From: Tridacna crocea | Taxonomy: Eukaryota > Mollusca > Bivalvia > Cardiida > Cardiidae | Reading direction: 5' to 3' | DNA: 64,000 nucleotides | Assembly (NCBI GenBank): GCA_943736015.1 | Contig: OX031069.1 | Coordinates: 16,931,235 to 16,995,234, forward strand | Notes under the pieces: model-generated | What the model was told of the DNA's origin: nothing | What the model saw: only the letters and a program-made list of their open reading frames with translations | The model's database searches: none | Shown here: positions 20,802 to 35,363 of the stretch, piece by piece | How the letters are laid out: each line of letters opens with the position of its first letter | Position numbering within the stretch: the first letter of the stretch is position 1 | Position numbers and translations under genes: made by a program

Positions 20802-22881
20802 GTCAATTTTATGTTTAATCTCTGCGCAAAATATAAAATTCAGAAGCAACCGGTTGCTGTTGCGAAAACTTTTTCCGACAAAAAAATCTTGTTCTTGTTT
20901 GAAGAATTTAGAAGTAGGCCATAAAGACACAATAAGATGTAAGAATAACTAAAAATCAATTGCTTCCTTGATAGGGTAGAAAACATTGTGGGAAAAGGAG
21001 AAAATGCTGGTAGCCTGCATTGTCTCCTTTCCTCAGATTACTTTCAAAAGCCTTCTTTAAAAGGCGTCATGCATTGTGTGGTAAAAGGTTAATAATTATC
21101 CAATCAGAGAAGCTTTAAGGAAATCAGAATGGATACCAGCAGCCAATCAGAGAAGACTTAAGAAATTCAACAGCCAATCAGAGAGCTTCAAAATCGCTCG
21201 AAATTGGCGCCAAAATTTATCAATTAAAAAACAGTGAAAAAAACGGCATAAAAGTGGATTTAAAGTTTTCTTTAAAGGCTGCTGTGCAGTCCTTGGCAAA
21301 CTGCAAAGATTTCACTGAAAATGGGCAAACATTTAAGAAAATAGGGGCGCAGAAGACCGTGTTTTGGTCTTTTCAAGCCCCTTGCAAGAATTACTTCCCT
21401 TTAACCCTCGATGCACCCACGCCCCCTCCCCAGCCCTTAACTGGATTTGCTTTTCTAACTCAGCCCACAATAAATGCTGCACATTGAAACTTTCAATTAG
21501 TCAATTTTTAGTGATCAATGTACAGTGTAAAAAAAAAAACAAAAACAAAAAAAAAAAACGCCCAGAAATTAATGCAAGAATTACTTCCCTTTAACCCTCG
21601 ATGCACCCAACACCCCCCTCCCCAGCCCTTTACTGGACTTGCTTTTCTAACTCAGCCCACAATAAATGCTGCACATTAGAACTTTCAATAAGCCAAAGTG
21701 ATCAATGTACAGTGTAAAAAAAAAAAACGCCCAGAAATTAATGCAAGAATTACTTCCCTTTAACCCTCGATGTACCCCCCCTCCCCCCAGTCCTTAACTG
21801 GATTTGCTTTTCTAACTCAGCCCACAATAAATGCTGCACATTGAAACTTTCAATAAGCCAAAGTGATCAATGTACAGTGTAAAAAGAAAACGCCCAGAAA
21901 TTAATGTGACAAGTGGCTAAAAAAAGATTGTAAACTCTTTCAGTTGCTTCCTATTGCATAAATCAAACAAAAGCAACTGAAGTGTAATTTTTCTAATCTC
22001 TTCAAACCGCAACAAGAAACCCAGTTACGTTGACTATGTGCCAGTTACGCTCATGCGAAAACCTCAGAAATTAATGCGACAAGTGGCTAAAAAAAGCCTG
22101 AAGACTCTCATATATCAAACAAAGGCAACTGAAGTGTAATTTTTCCAATCTCTTCAAACCGCAACAAGAAACCCAGTTACGTCGACTACCGTCTCATAGG
22201 TGCCAGTTACGCTCATGCGAAAACCCCAGAAAATAATGCAACAAGTGGCAAAAAAAAGACTGAAGACTCTTTCAGTAGCAACTGCTTCTTATTGCATAAA
22301 TCAAACAAAAGGAACTAAATTTTTAATTTATATTTTTTTCTCCAATCTCTTTATACCGTGACCACAAATCCATTTACGTTGACTGCCATCGTATCCGCGA
22401 AAACGCGAAAAATCGACTTACGGAACATTTCATAGCAGAGGACACCTGTTGCTTAATAGGTCAAATATAGGGAATTTAGTTTCTAATATCTGTTTTTTAT
22501 TTCTGCAATCTTTATTTACCGTGACGACAAACCCTTTTAGGTTGTCTATTGTCTCGCAGGTGCCACTTACGTATCCGCAAAAACATGAAAAATCGACTTA
22601 TGGAATATCTTATAGCAGACGACAACTGTTGCTTGAGTCAATTATAGGGATTTTTCTTTTTCTTTTTCTCTCACTAGGGCCATTGATTTGGTTACGATGA
22701 CCATCTAACCCATACGTGACTGTTACGTGCCGCGCATAAAATTGTAAAATCAGCTTCGACACTTTTGGAGGCAACTGAAACCTGTCGTACAAATCAAAGA
22801 AAGGTAAACCAAATTTTTCCCTGTTTTCTTACCAGGGTCATGAAAACATTGAACCAATTTAGACGACCGCGTGAGTCAAAA
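20802..22881 (+). repeat. Satellite unit 11 (2,080 bp)
   Basis: Complete copy; I noticed no private substitution. A form at the A/G site, starting a run of six A-form units (11-16). Confidence 0.97.
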
Positions 22882-24961
22882 GTCAATTTTATGTTTAATC
22901 TCTGCGCAAAATATAAAATTCAGAAGCAACCGGTTGCTGTTGCGAAAACTTTTTCCGACAAAAAAATCTTGTTCTTGTTTGAAGAATTTAGAAGTAGGCC
23001 ATAAAGACACAATAAGATGTAAGAATAACTAAAAATCAATTGCTTCCTTGATAGGGTAGAAAACATTGTGGGAAAAGGAGAAAATGCTGGTAGCCTGCAT
23101 TGTCTCCTTTCCTCAGATTACTTTCAAAAGCCTTCTTTAAAAGGCGTCATGCATTGTGTGGTAAAAGGTTAATAATTATCCAATCAGAGAAGCTTTAAGG
23201 AAATCAGAATGGATACCAGCAGCCAATCAGAGAAGACTTAAGAAATTCAACAGCCAATCAGAGAGCTTCAAAATCGCTCGAAATTGGCGCCAAAATTTAT
23301 CAATTAAAAAACAGTGAAAAAAACGGCATAAAAGTGGATTTAAAGTTTTCTTTAAAGGCTGCTGTGCAGTCCTTGGCAAACTGCAAAGATTTCACTGAAA
23401 ATGGGCAAACATTTAAGAAAATAGGGGCGCAGAAGACCGTGTTTTGGTCTTTTCAAGCCCCTTGCAAGAATTACTTCCCTTTAACCCTCGATGCACCCAC
23501 GCCCCCTCCCCAGCCCTTAACTGGATTTGCTTTTCTAACTCAGCCCACAATAAATGCTGCACATTGAAACTTTCAATTAGTCAATTTTTAGTGATCAATG
23601 TACAGTGTAAAAAAAAAAACAAAAACAAAAAAAAAAAACGCCCAGAAATTAATGCAAGAATTACTTCCCTTTAACCCTCGATGCACCCAACACCCCCCTC
23701 CCCAGCCCTTTACTGGACTTGCTTTTCTAACTCAGCCCACAATAAATGCTGCACATTAGAACTTTCAATAAGCCAAAGTGATCAATGTACAGTGTAAAAA
23801 AAAAAAACGCCCAGAAATTAATGCAAGAATTACTTCCCTTTAACCCTCGATGTACCCCCCCTCCCCCCAGTCCTTAACTGGATTTGCTTTTCTAACTCAG
23901 CCCACAATAAATGCTGCACATTGAAACTTTCAATAAGCCAAAGTGATCAATGTACAGTGTAAAAAGAAAACGCCCAGAAATTAATGTGACAAGTGGCTAA
24001 AAAAAGATTGTAAACTCTTTCAGTTGCTTCCTATTGCATAAATCAAACAAAAGCAACTGAAGTGTAATTTTTCTAATCTCTTCAAACCGCAACAAGAAAC
24101 CCAGTTACGTTGACTATGTGCCAGTTACGCTCATGCGAAAACCTCAGAAATTAATGCGACAAGTGGCTAAAAAAAGCCTGAAGACTCTCATATATCAAAC
24201 AAAGGCAACTGAAGTGTAATTTTTCCAATCTCTTCAAACCGCAACAAGAAACCCAGTTACGTCGACTACCGTCTCATAGGTGCCAGTTACGCTCATGCGA
24301 AAACCCCAGAAAATAATGCAACAAGTGGCAAAAAAAAGACTGAAGACTCTTTCAGTAGCAACTGCTTCTTATTGCATAAATCAAACAAAAGGAACTAAAT
24401 TTTTAATTTATATTTTTTTCTCCAATCTCTTTATACCGTGACCACAAATCCATTTACGTTGACTGCCATCGTATCCGCGAAAACGCGAAAAATCGACTTA
24501 CGGAACATTTCATAGCAGAGGACACCTGTTGCTTAATAGGTCAAATATAGGGAATTTAGTTTCTAATATCTGTTTTTTATTTCTGCAATCTTTATTTACC
24601 GTGACGACAAACCCTTTTAGGTTGTCTATTGTCTCGCAGGTGCCACTTACGTATCCGCAAAAACATGAAAAATCGACTTATGGAATATCTTATAGCAGAC
24701 GACAACTGTTGCTTGAGTCAATTATAGGGATTTTTCTTTTTCTTTTTCTCTCACTAGGGCCATTGATTTGGTTACGATGACCATCTAACCCATACGTGAC
24801 TGTTACGTGCCGCGCATAAAATTGTAAAATCAGCTTCGACACTTTTGGAGGCAACTGAAACCTGTCGTACAAATCAAAGAAAGGTAAACCAAATTTTTCC
24901 CTGTTTTCTTACCAGGGTCATGAAAACATTGAACCAATTTAGACGACCGCGTGAGTCAAAA
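22882..24961 (+). repeat. Satellite unit 12 (2,080 bp)
   Basis: Complete copy that looks identical to unit 11 by eye. A form at the A/G site. Confidence 0.97.
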
Positions 24962-27041
24962 GTCAATTTTATGTTTAATCTCTGCGCAAAATATAAAATT
25001 CAGAAGCAACCGGTTGCTGTTGCGAAAACTTTTTCCGACAAAAAAATCTTGTTCTTGTTTGAAGAATTTAGAAGTAGGCCATAAAGACACAATAAGATGT
25101 AAGAATAACTAAAAATCAATTGCTTCCTTGATAGGGTAGAAAACATTGTGGGAAAAGGAGAAAATGCTGGTAGCCTGCATTGTCTCCTTTCCTCAGATTA
25201 CTTTCAAAAGCCTTCTTTAAAAGGCGTCATGCATTGTGTGGTAAAAGGTTAATAATTATCCAATCAGAGAAGCTTTAAGGAAATCAGAATGGATACCAGC
25301 AGCCAATCAGAGAAGACTTAAGAAATTCAACAGCCAATCAGAGAGCTTCAAAATCGCTCGAAATTGGCGCCAAAATTTATCAATTAAAAAACAGTGAAAA
25401 AAACGGCATAAAAGTGGATTTAAAGTTTTCTTTAAAGGCTGCTGTGCAGTCCTTGGCAAACTGCAAAGATTTCACTGAAAATGGGCAAACATTTAAGAAA
25501 ATAGGGGCGCAGAAGACCGTGTTTTGGTCTTTTCAAGCCCCTTGCAAGAATTACTTCCCTTTAACCCTCGATGCACCCACGCCCCCTCCCCAGCCCTTAA
25601 CTGGATTTGCTTTTCTAACTCAGCCCACAATAAATGCTGCACATTGAAACTTTCAATTAGTCAATTTTTAGTGATCAATGTACAGTGTAAAAAAAAAACA
25701 AAAACAAAAAAAAAAAACGCCCAGAAATTAATGCAAGAATTACTTCCCTTTAACCCTCGATGCACCCAACACCCCCCTCCCCAGCCCTTTACTGGACTTG
25801 CTTTTCTAACTCAGCCCACAATAAATGCTGCACATTAGAACTTTCAATAAGCCAAAGTGATCAATGTACAGTGTAAAAAAAAAAAAACGCCCAGAAATTA
25901 ATGCAAGAATTACTTCCCTTTAACCCTCGATGTACCCCCCTTCCCCCCAGTCCTTAACTGGATTTGCTTTTCTAACTCAGCCCACAATAAATGCTGCACA
26001 TTGAAACTTTCAATAAGCCAAAGTGATCAATGTACAGTGTAAAAAGAAAACGCCCAGAAATTAATGTGACAAGTGGCTAAAAAAAGATTGTAAACTCTTT
26101 CAGTTGCTTCCTATTGCATAAATCAAACAAAAGCAACTGAAGTGTAATTTTTCTAATCTCTTCAAACCGCAACAAGAAACCCAGTTACGTTGACTATGTG
26201 CCAGTTACGCTCATGCGAAAACCTCAGAAATTAATGCGACAAGTGGCTAAAAAAAGCCTGAAGACTCTCATATATCAAACAAAGGCAACTGAAGTGTAAT
26301 TTTTCCAATCTCTTCAAACCGCAACAAGAAACCCAGTTACGTCGACTACCGTCTCATAGGTGCCAGTTACGCTCATGCGAAAACCCCAGAAAATAATGCA
26401 ACAAGTGGCAAAAAAAAGACTGAAGACTCTTTCAGTAGCAACTGCTTCTTATTGCATAAATCAAACAAAAGGAACTAAATTTTTAATTTATATTTTTTTC
26501 TCCAATCTCTTTATACCGTGACCACAAATCCATTTACGTTGACTGCCATCGTATCCGCGAAAACGCGAAAAATCGACTTACGGAACATTTCATAGCAGAG
26601 GACACCTGTTGCTTAATAGGTCAAATATAGGGAATTTAGTTTCTAATATCTGTTTTTTATTTCTGCAATCTTTATTTACCGTGACGACAAACCCTTTTAG
26701 GTTGTCTATTGTCTCGCAGGTGCCACTTACGTATCCGCAAAAACATGAAAAATCGACTTATGGAATATCTTATAGCAGACGACAACTGTTGCTTGAGTCA
26801 ATTATAGGGATTTTTCTTTTTCTTTTTCTCTCACTAGGGCCATTGATTTGGTTACGATGACCATCTAACCCATACGTGACTGTTACGTGCCGCGCATAAA
26901 ATTGTAAAATCAGCTTCGACACTTTTGGAGGCAACTGAAACCTGTCGTACAAATCAAAGAAAGGTAAACCAAATTTTTCCCTGTTTTCTTACCAGGGTCA
27001 TGAAAACATTGAACCAATTTAGACGACCGCGTGAGTCAAAA
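24962..27041 (+). repeat. Satellite unit 13 (2,080 bp)
   Basis: Complete copy. First A-run of the A1 tract is A10 instead of A11 and the A2 tract is A13 instead of A12, cancelling in length. Private C to T at 25941 in the C-rich tract of A3. A form at the A/G site. Confidence 0.97.
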
Positions 27042-29122
27042 GTCAATTTTATGTTTAATCTCTGCGCAAAATATAAAATTCAGAAGCAACCGGTTGCTGT
27101 TGCGAAAACTTTTTCCGACAAAAAAATCTTGTTCTTGTTTGAAGAATTTAGAAGTAGGCCATAAAGACACAATAAGATGTAAGAATAACTAAAAATCAAT
27201 TGCTTCCTTGATAGGGTAGAAAACATTGTGGGAAAAGGAGAAAATGCTGGTAGCCTGCATTGTCTCCTTTCCTCAGATTACTTTCAAAAGCCTTCTTTAA
27301 AAGGCGTCATGCATTGTGTGGTAAAAGGTTAATAATTATCCAATCAGAGAAGCTTTAAGGAAATCAGAATGGATACCAGCAGCCAATCAGAGAAGACTTA
27401 AGAAATTCAACAGCCAATCAGAGAGCTTCAAAATCGCTCGAAATTGGCGCCAAAATTTATCAATTAAAAAACAGTGAAAAAAACGGCATAAAAGTGGATT
27501 TAAAGTTTTCTTTAAAGGCTGCTGTGCAGTCCTTGGCAAACTGCAAAGATTTCACTGAAAATGGGCAAACATTTAAGAAAATAGGGGCGCAGAAGACCGT
27601 GTTTTGGTCTTTTCAAGCCCCTTGCAAGAATTACTTCCCTTTAACCCTCGATGCACCCACGCCCCCTCCCCAGCCCTTAACTGGATTTGCTTTTCTAACT
27701 CAGCCCACAATAAATGCTGCACATTGAAACTTTCAATTAGTCAATTTTTAGTGATCAATGTACAGTGTAAAAAAAAAAACAAAAACAAAAAAAAAAAACG
27801 CCCAGAAATTAATGCAAGAATTACTTCCCTTTAACCCTCGATGCACCCAACACCCCCCTCCCCAGCCCTTTACTGGACTTGCTTTTCTAACTCAGCCCAC
27901 AATAAATGCTGCACATTAGAACTTTCAATAAGCCAAAGTGATCAATGTACAGTGTAAAAAAAAAAAACGCCCAGAAATTAATGCAAGAATTACTTCCCTT
28001 TAACCCTCGATGTACCCCCCCCTCCCCCCAGTCCTTAACTGGATTTGCTTTTCTAACTCAGCCCACAATAAATGCTGCACATTGAAACTTTCAATAAGCC
28101 AAAGTGATCAATGTACAGTGTAAAAAGAAAACGCCCAGAAATTAATGTGACAAGTGGCTAAAAAAAGATTGTAAACTCTTTCAGTTGCTTCCTATTGCAT
28201 AAATCAAACAAAAGCAACTGAAGTGTAATTTTTCTAATCTCTTCAAACCGCAACAAGAAACCCAGTTACGTTGACTATGTGCCAGTTACGCTCATGCGAA
28301 AACCTCAGAAATTAATGCGACAAGTGGCTAAAAAAAGCCTGAAGACTCTCATATATCAAACAAAGGCAACTGAAGTGTAATTTTTCCAATCTCTTCAAAC
28401 CGCAACAAGAAACCCAGTTACGTCGACTACCGTCTCATAGGTGCCAGTTACGCTCATGCGAAAACCCCAGAAAATAATGCAACAAGTGGCAAAAAAAAGA
28501 CTGAAGACTCTTTCAGTAGCAACTGCTTCTTATTGCATAAATCAAACAAAAGGAACTAAATTTTTAATTTATATTTTTTTCTCCAATCTCTTTATACCGT
28601 GACCACAAATCCATTTACGTTGACTGCCATCGTATCCGCGAAAACGCGAAAAATCGACTTACGGAACATTTCATAGCAGAGGACACCTGTTGCTTAATAG
28701 GTCAAATATAGGGAATTTAGTTTCTAATATCTGTTTTTTATTTCTGCAATCTTTATTTACCGTGACGACAAACCCTTTTAGGTTGTCTATTGTCTCGCAG
28801 GTGCCACTTACGTATCCGCAAAAACATGAAAAATCGACTTATGGAATATCTTATAGCAGACGACAACTGTTGCTTGAGTCAATTATAGGGATTTTTCTTT
28901 TTCTTTTTCTCTCACTAGGGCCATTGATTTGGTTACGATGACCATCTAACCCATACGTGACTGTTACGTGCCGCGCATAAAATTGTAAAATCAGCTTCGA
29001 CACTTTTGGAGGCAACTGAAACCTGTCGTACAAATCAAAGAAAGGTAAACCAAATTTTTCCCTGTTTTCTTACCAGGGTCATGAAAACATTGAACCAATT
29101 TAGACGACCGCGTGAGTCAAAA
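27042..29122 (+). repeat. Satellite unit 14 (2,081 bp)
   Basis: Complete copy. The C-run of A3 is C8 instead of C7, shared with adjacent unit 15. A form at the A/G site. Confidence 0.97.
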
Positions 29123-31203
29123 GTCAATTTAATGTTTAATCTCTGCGCAAAATATAAAATTCAGAAGCAACCGGTTGCTGTTGCGAAAACTTTTTCCGAC
29201 AAAAAAATCTTGTTCTTGTTTGAAGAATTTAGAAGTAGGCCATAAAGACACAATAAGATGTAAGAATAACTAAAAATCAATTGCTTCCTTGATAGGGTAG
29301 AAAACATTGTGGGAAAAGGAGAAAATGCTGGTAGCCTGCATTGTCTCCTTTCCTCAGATTACTTTCAAAAGCCTTCTTTAAAAGGCGTCATGCATTGTGT
29401 GGTAAAAGGTTAATAATTATCCAATCAGAGAAGCTTTAAGGAAATCAGAATGGATACCAGCAGCCAATCAGAGAAGACTTAAGAAATTCAACAGCCAATC
29501 AGAGAGCTTCAAAATCGCTCGAAATTGGCGCCAAAATTTATCAATTAAAAAACAGTGAAAAAAACGGCATAAAAGTGGATTTAAAGTTTTCTTTAAAGGC
29601 TGCTGTGCAGTCCTTGGCAAACTGCAAAGATTTCACTGAAAATGGGCAAACATTTAAGAAAATAGGGGCGCAGAAGACCGTGTTTTGGTCTTTTCAAGCC
29701 CCTTGCAAGAATTACTTCCCTTTAACCCTCGATGCACCCACGCCCCCTCCCCAGCCCTTAACTGGATTTGCTTTTCTAACTCAGCCCACAATAAATGCTG
29801 CACATTGAAACTTTCAATTAGTCAATTTTTAGTGATCAATGTACAGTGTAAAAAAAAAAACAAAAACAAAAAAAAAAAACGCCCAGAAATTAATGCAAGA
29901 ATTACTTCCCTTTAACCCTCGATGCACCCAACACCCCCCTCCCCAGCCCTTTACTGGACTTGCTTTTCTAACTCAGCCCACAATAAATGCTGCACATTAG
30001 AACTTTCAATAAGCCAAAGTGATCAATGTACAGTGTAAAAAAAAAAAACGCCCAGAAATTAATGCAAGAATTACTTCCCTTTAACCCTCGATGTACCCCC
30101 CCCTCCCCCCAGTCCTTAACTGGATTTGCTTTTCTAACTCAGCCCACAATAAATGCTGCACATTGAAACTTTCAATAAGCCAAAGTGATCAATGTACAGT
30201 GTAAAAAGAAAGCGCCCAGAAATTAATGTGACAAGTGGCTAAAAAAAGATTGTAAACTCTTTCAGTTGCTTCCTATTGCATAAATCAAACAAAAGCAACT
30301 GAAGTGTAATTTTTCTAATCTCTTCAAACCGCAACAAGAAACCCAGTTACGTTGACTATGTGCCAGTTACGCTCATGCGAAAACCTCAGAAATTAATGCG
30401 ACAAGTGGCTAAAAAAAGCCTGAAGACTCTCATATATCAAACAAAGGCAACTGAAGTGTAATTTTTCCAATCTCTTCAAACCGCAACAAGAAACCCAGTT
30501 ACGTCGACTACCGTCTCATAGGTGCCAGTTACGCTCATGCGAAAACCCCAGAAAATAATGCAACAAGTGGCAAAAAAAAGACTGAAGACTCTTTCAGTAG
30601 CAACTGCTTCTTATTGCATAAATCAAACAAAAGGAACTAAATTTTTAATTTATATTTTTTTCTCCAATCTCTTTATACCGTGACCACAAATCCATTTACG
30701 TTGACTGCCATCGTATCCGCGAAAACGCGAAAAATCGACTTACGGAACATTTCATAGCAGAGGACACCTGTTGCTTAATAGGTCAAATATAGGGAATTTA
30801 GTTTCTAATATCTGTTTTTTATTTCTGCAATCTTTATTTACCGTGACGACAAACCCTTTTAGGTTGTCTATTGTCTCGCAGGTGCCACTTACGTATCCGC
30901 AAAAACATGAAAAATCGACTTATGGAATATCTTATAGCAGACGACAACTGTTGCTTGAGTCAATTATAGGGATTTTTCTTTTTCTTTTTCTCTCACTAGG
31001 GCCATTGATTTGGTTACGATGACCATCTAACCCATACGTGACTGTTACGTGCCGCGCATAAAATTGTAAAATCAGCTTCGACACTTTTGGAGGCAACTGA
31101 AACCTGTCGTACAAATCAAAGAAAGGTAAACCAAATTTTTCCCTGTTTTCTTACCAGGGTCATGAAAACATTGAACCAATTTAGACGACCGCGTGAGTCA
31201 AAA
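29123..31203 (+). repeat. Satellite unit 15 (2,081 bp)
   Basis: Complete copy. C8 run in A3 as in unit 14; private T to A at 29131 and A to G at 30212. A form at the A/G site. Confidence 0.97.
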
Positions 31204-33283
31204 GTCAATTTTATGTTTAATCTCTGCGCAAAATATAAAATTCAGAAGCAACCGGTTGCTGTTGCGAAAACTTTTTCCGACAAAAAAATCTTGTTCTTGT
31301 TTGAAGAATTTAGAAGTAGGCCATAAAGACACAATAAGATGTAAGAATAACTAAAAATCAATTGCTTCCTTGATAGGGTAGAAAACATTGTGGGAAAAGG
31401 AGAAAATGCTGGTAGCCTGCATTGTCTCCTTTCCTCAGATTACTTTCAAAAGCCTTCTTTAAAAGGCGTCATGCATTGTGTGGTAAAAGGTTAATAATTA
31501 TCCAATCAGAGAAGCTTTAAGGAAATCAGAATGGATACCAGCAGCCAATCAGAGAAGACTTAAGAAATTCAACAGCCAATCAGAGAGCTTCAAAATCGCT
31601 CGAAATTGGCGCCAAAATTTATCAATTAAAAAACAGTGAAAAAAACGGCATAAAAGTGGATTTAAAGTTTTCTTTAAAGGCTGCTGTGCAGTCCTTGGCA
31701 AACTGCAAAGATTTCACTGAAAATGGGCAAACATTTAAGAAAATAGGGGCGCAGAAGACCGTGTTTTGGTCTTTTCAAGCCCCTTGCAAGAATTACTTCC
31801 CTTTAACCCTCGATGCACCCACGCCCCCTCCCCAGCCCTTAACTGGATTTGCTTTTCTAACTCAGCCCACAATAAATGCTGCACATTGAAACTTTCAATT
31901 AGTCAATTTTTAGTGATCAATGTACAGTGTAAAAAAAAAAACAAAAACAAAAAAAAAAAACGCCCAGAAATTAATGCAAGAATTACTTCCCTTTAACCCT
32001 CGATGCACCCAACACCCCCCTCCCCAGCCCTTTACTGGACTTGCTTTTCTAACTCAGCCCACAATAAATGCTGCACATTAGAACTTTCAATAAGCCAAAG
32101 TGATCAATGTACAGTGTAAAAAAAAAAAACGCCCAGAAATTAATGCAAGAATTACTTCCCTTTAACCCTCGATGTACCCCCCCTCCCCCCAGTCCTTAAC
32201 TGGATTTGCTTTTCTAACTCAGCCCACAATAAATGCTGCACATTGAAACTTTCAATAAGCCAAAGTGATCAATGTACAGTGTAAAAAGAAAACGCCCAGA
32301 AATTAATGTGACAAGTGGCTAAAAAAAGATTGTAAACTCTTTCAGTTGCTTCCTATTGCATAAATCAAACAAAAGCAACTGAAGTGTAATTTTTCTAATC
32401 TCTTCAAACCGCAACAAGAAACCCAGTTACGTTGACTATGTGCCAGTTACGCTCATGCGAAAACCTCAGAAATTAATGCGACAAGTGGCTAAAAAAAGCC
32501 TGAAGACTCTCATATATCAAACAAAGGCAACTGAAGTGTAATTTTTCCAATCTCTTCAAACCGCAACAAGAAACCCAGTTACGTCGACTACCGTCTCATA
32601 GGTGCCAGTTACGCTCATGCGAAAACCCCAGAAAATAATGCAACAAGTGGCAAAAAAAAGACTGAAGACTCTTTCAGTAGCAACTGCTTCTTATTGCATA
32701 AATCAAACAAAAGGAACTAAATTTTTAATTTATATTTTTTTCTCCAATCTCTTTATACCGTGACCACAAATCCATTTACGTTGACTGCCATCGTATCCGC
32801 GAAAACGCGAAAAATCGACTTACGGAACATTTCATAGCAGAGGACACCTGTTGCTTAATAGGTCAAATATAGGGAATTTAGTTTCTAATATCTGTTTTTT
32901 ATTTCTGCAATCTTTATTTACCGTGACGACAAACCCTTTTAGGTTGTCTATTGTCTCGCAGGTGCCACTTACGTATCCGCAAAAACATGAAAAATCGACT
33001 TATGGAATATCTTATAGCAGACGACAACTGTTGCTTGAGTCAATTATAGGGATTTTTCTTTTTCTTTTTCTCTCACTAGGGCCATTGATTTGGTTACGAT
33101 GACCATCTAACCCATACGTGACTGTTACGTGCCGCGCATAAAATTGTAAAATCAGCTTCGACACTTTTGGAGGCAACTGAAACCTGTCGTACAAATCAAA
33201 GAAAGGTAAACCAAATTTTTCCCTGTTTTCTTACCAGGGTCATGAAAACATTGAACCAATTTAGACGACCGCGTGAGTCAAAA
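31204..33283 (+). repeat. Satellite unit 16 (2,080 bp)
   Basis: Complete copy; I noticed no private substitution, and it looks the same as units 11 and 12. A form at the A/G site. Confidence 0.97.
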
Positions 33284-35363
33284 GTCAATTTTATGTTTAA
33301 TCTCTGCGCAAAATATAAAATTCAGAAGCAACCGGTTGCTGTTGCGAAAACTTTTTCCGACAAAAAAATCTTGTTCTTGTTTGAAGAATTTAGAAGTAGG
33401 CCATAAAGACACAATAAGATGTAAGAATAACTAAAAATCAATTGCTTCCTTGATAGGGTAGAAAACATTGTGGGAAAAGGAGAAAATGCTGGTAGCCTGC
33501 ATTGTCTCCTTTCCTCAGATTACTTTCAAAAGCCTTCTTTAAAAGGCGTCATGCATTGTGTGGTAAAAGGTTAATAATTATCCAATCAGAGAAGCTTTAA
33601 GGAAATCAGAATGGATACCAGCAGCCAATCAGAGAAGACTTAAGAAATTCAACAGCCAATCAGAGAGCTTCAAAATCGCTCGAAATTGGCGCCAAAATTT
33701 ATCAATTAAAAAACAGTGAAAAAAACGGCATAAAAGTGGATTTAAAGTTTTCTTTAAAGGCTGCTGTGCAGTCCTTGGCAAACTGCAAAGATTTCACTGA
33801 AAATGGACAAACATTTAAGAAAATAGGGGCGCAGAAGACCGTGTTTTGGTCTTTTCAAGCCCCTTGCAAGAATTACTTCCCTTTAACCCTCGATGCACCC
33901 ACGCCCCCTCCCCAGCCCTTAACTGGATTTGCTTTTCTAACTCAGCCCACAATAAATGCTGCACATTGAAACTTTCAATTAGTCAATTTTTAGTGATCAA
34001 TGTACAGTGTAAAAAAAAAAACAAAAACAAAAAAAAAAAACGCCCAGAAATTAATGCAAGAATTACTTCCCTTTAACCCTCGATGCACCCAACACCCCCC
34101 TCCCCAGCCCTTTACTGGACTTGCTTTTCTAACTCAGCCCACAATAAATGCTGCACATTAGAACTTTCAATAAGCCAAAGTGATCAATGTACAGTGTAAA
34201 AAAAAAAAACGCCCAGAAATTAATGCAAGAATTACTTCCCTTTAACCCTCGATGTACCCCCCCTCCCCCCAGTCCTTAACTGGATTTGCTTTTCTAAGTC
34301 AGCCCACAATAAATGCTGCACATTGAAACTTTCAATAAGCCAAAGTGATCAATGTACAGTGTAAAAAGAAAACGCCCAGAAATTAATGTGACAAGTGGCT
34401 AAAAAAAGATTGTAAACTCTTTCAGTTGCTTCCTATTGCATAAATCAAACAAAGGCAACTGAAGTGTAATTTTTCTAATCTCTTCAAACCGCAACAAGAA
34501 ACCCAGTTACGTTGACTATGTGCCAGTTACGCTCATGCGAAAACCTCAGAAATTAATGTGACAAGTGGCTAAAAAAAGCCTGAAGACTCTCATATATCAA
34601 ACAAAGGCAACTGAAGTGTAATTTTTCCAATCTCTTCAAACCGCAACAAGAAACCCAGTTACGTCGACTACCGTCTCATAGGTGCCAGTTACGCTCATGC
34701 GAAAACCCCAGAAAATAATGCAACAAGTGGCAAAAAAAAGACTGAAGACTCTTTCAGTAGCAACTGCTTCTTATTGCATAAATCAAACAAAAGGAACTAA
34801 ATTTTTAATTTATATTTTTTTCTCCAATCTCTTTATACCGTGACCACAAATCCATTTACGTTGACTGCCATCGTATCCGCGAAAACGCGAAAAATCGACT
34901 TACGGAACATTTCATAGCAGAGGACACCTGTTGCTTAATAGGTCAAATATAGGGAATTTAGTTTCTAATATCTGTTTTTTATTTCTGCAATCTTTATTTA
35001 CCGTGACGACAAACCCTTTTAGGTTGTCTATTGTCTCGCAGGTGCCACTTACGTATCCGCAAAAACATGAAAAATCGACTTATGGAATATCTTATAGCAG
35101 ACGACAACTGTTGCTTGAGTCAATTATAGGGATTTTTCTTTTTCTTTTTCTCTCACTAGGGCCATTGATTTGGTTACGATGACCATCTAACCCATACGTG
35201 ACTGTTACGTGCCGCGCATAAAATTGTAAAATCAGCTTCGACACTTTTGGAGGCAACTGAAACCTGTCGTACAAATCAAAGAAAGGTAAACCAAATTTTT
35301 CCCTGTTTTCTTACCAGGGTCATGAAAACATTGAACCAATTTAGACGACCGCGTGAGTCAAAA
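33284..35363 (+). repeat. Satellite unit 17 (2,080 bp)
   Basis: Complete copy with G to A at 33807, C to G at 34298 and a CpG to TpG at 34559. The last is shared only with unit 29 at the same offset (1276). G form at the A/G site. Confidence 0.97.
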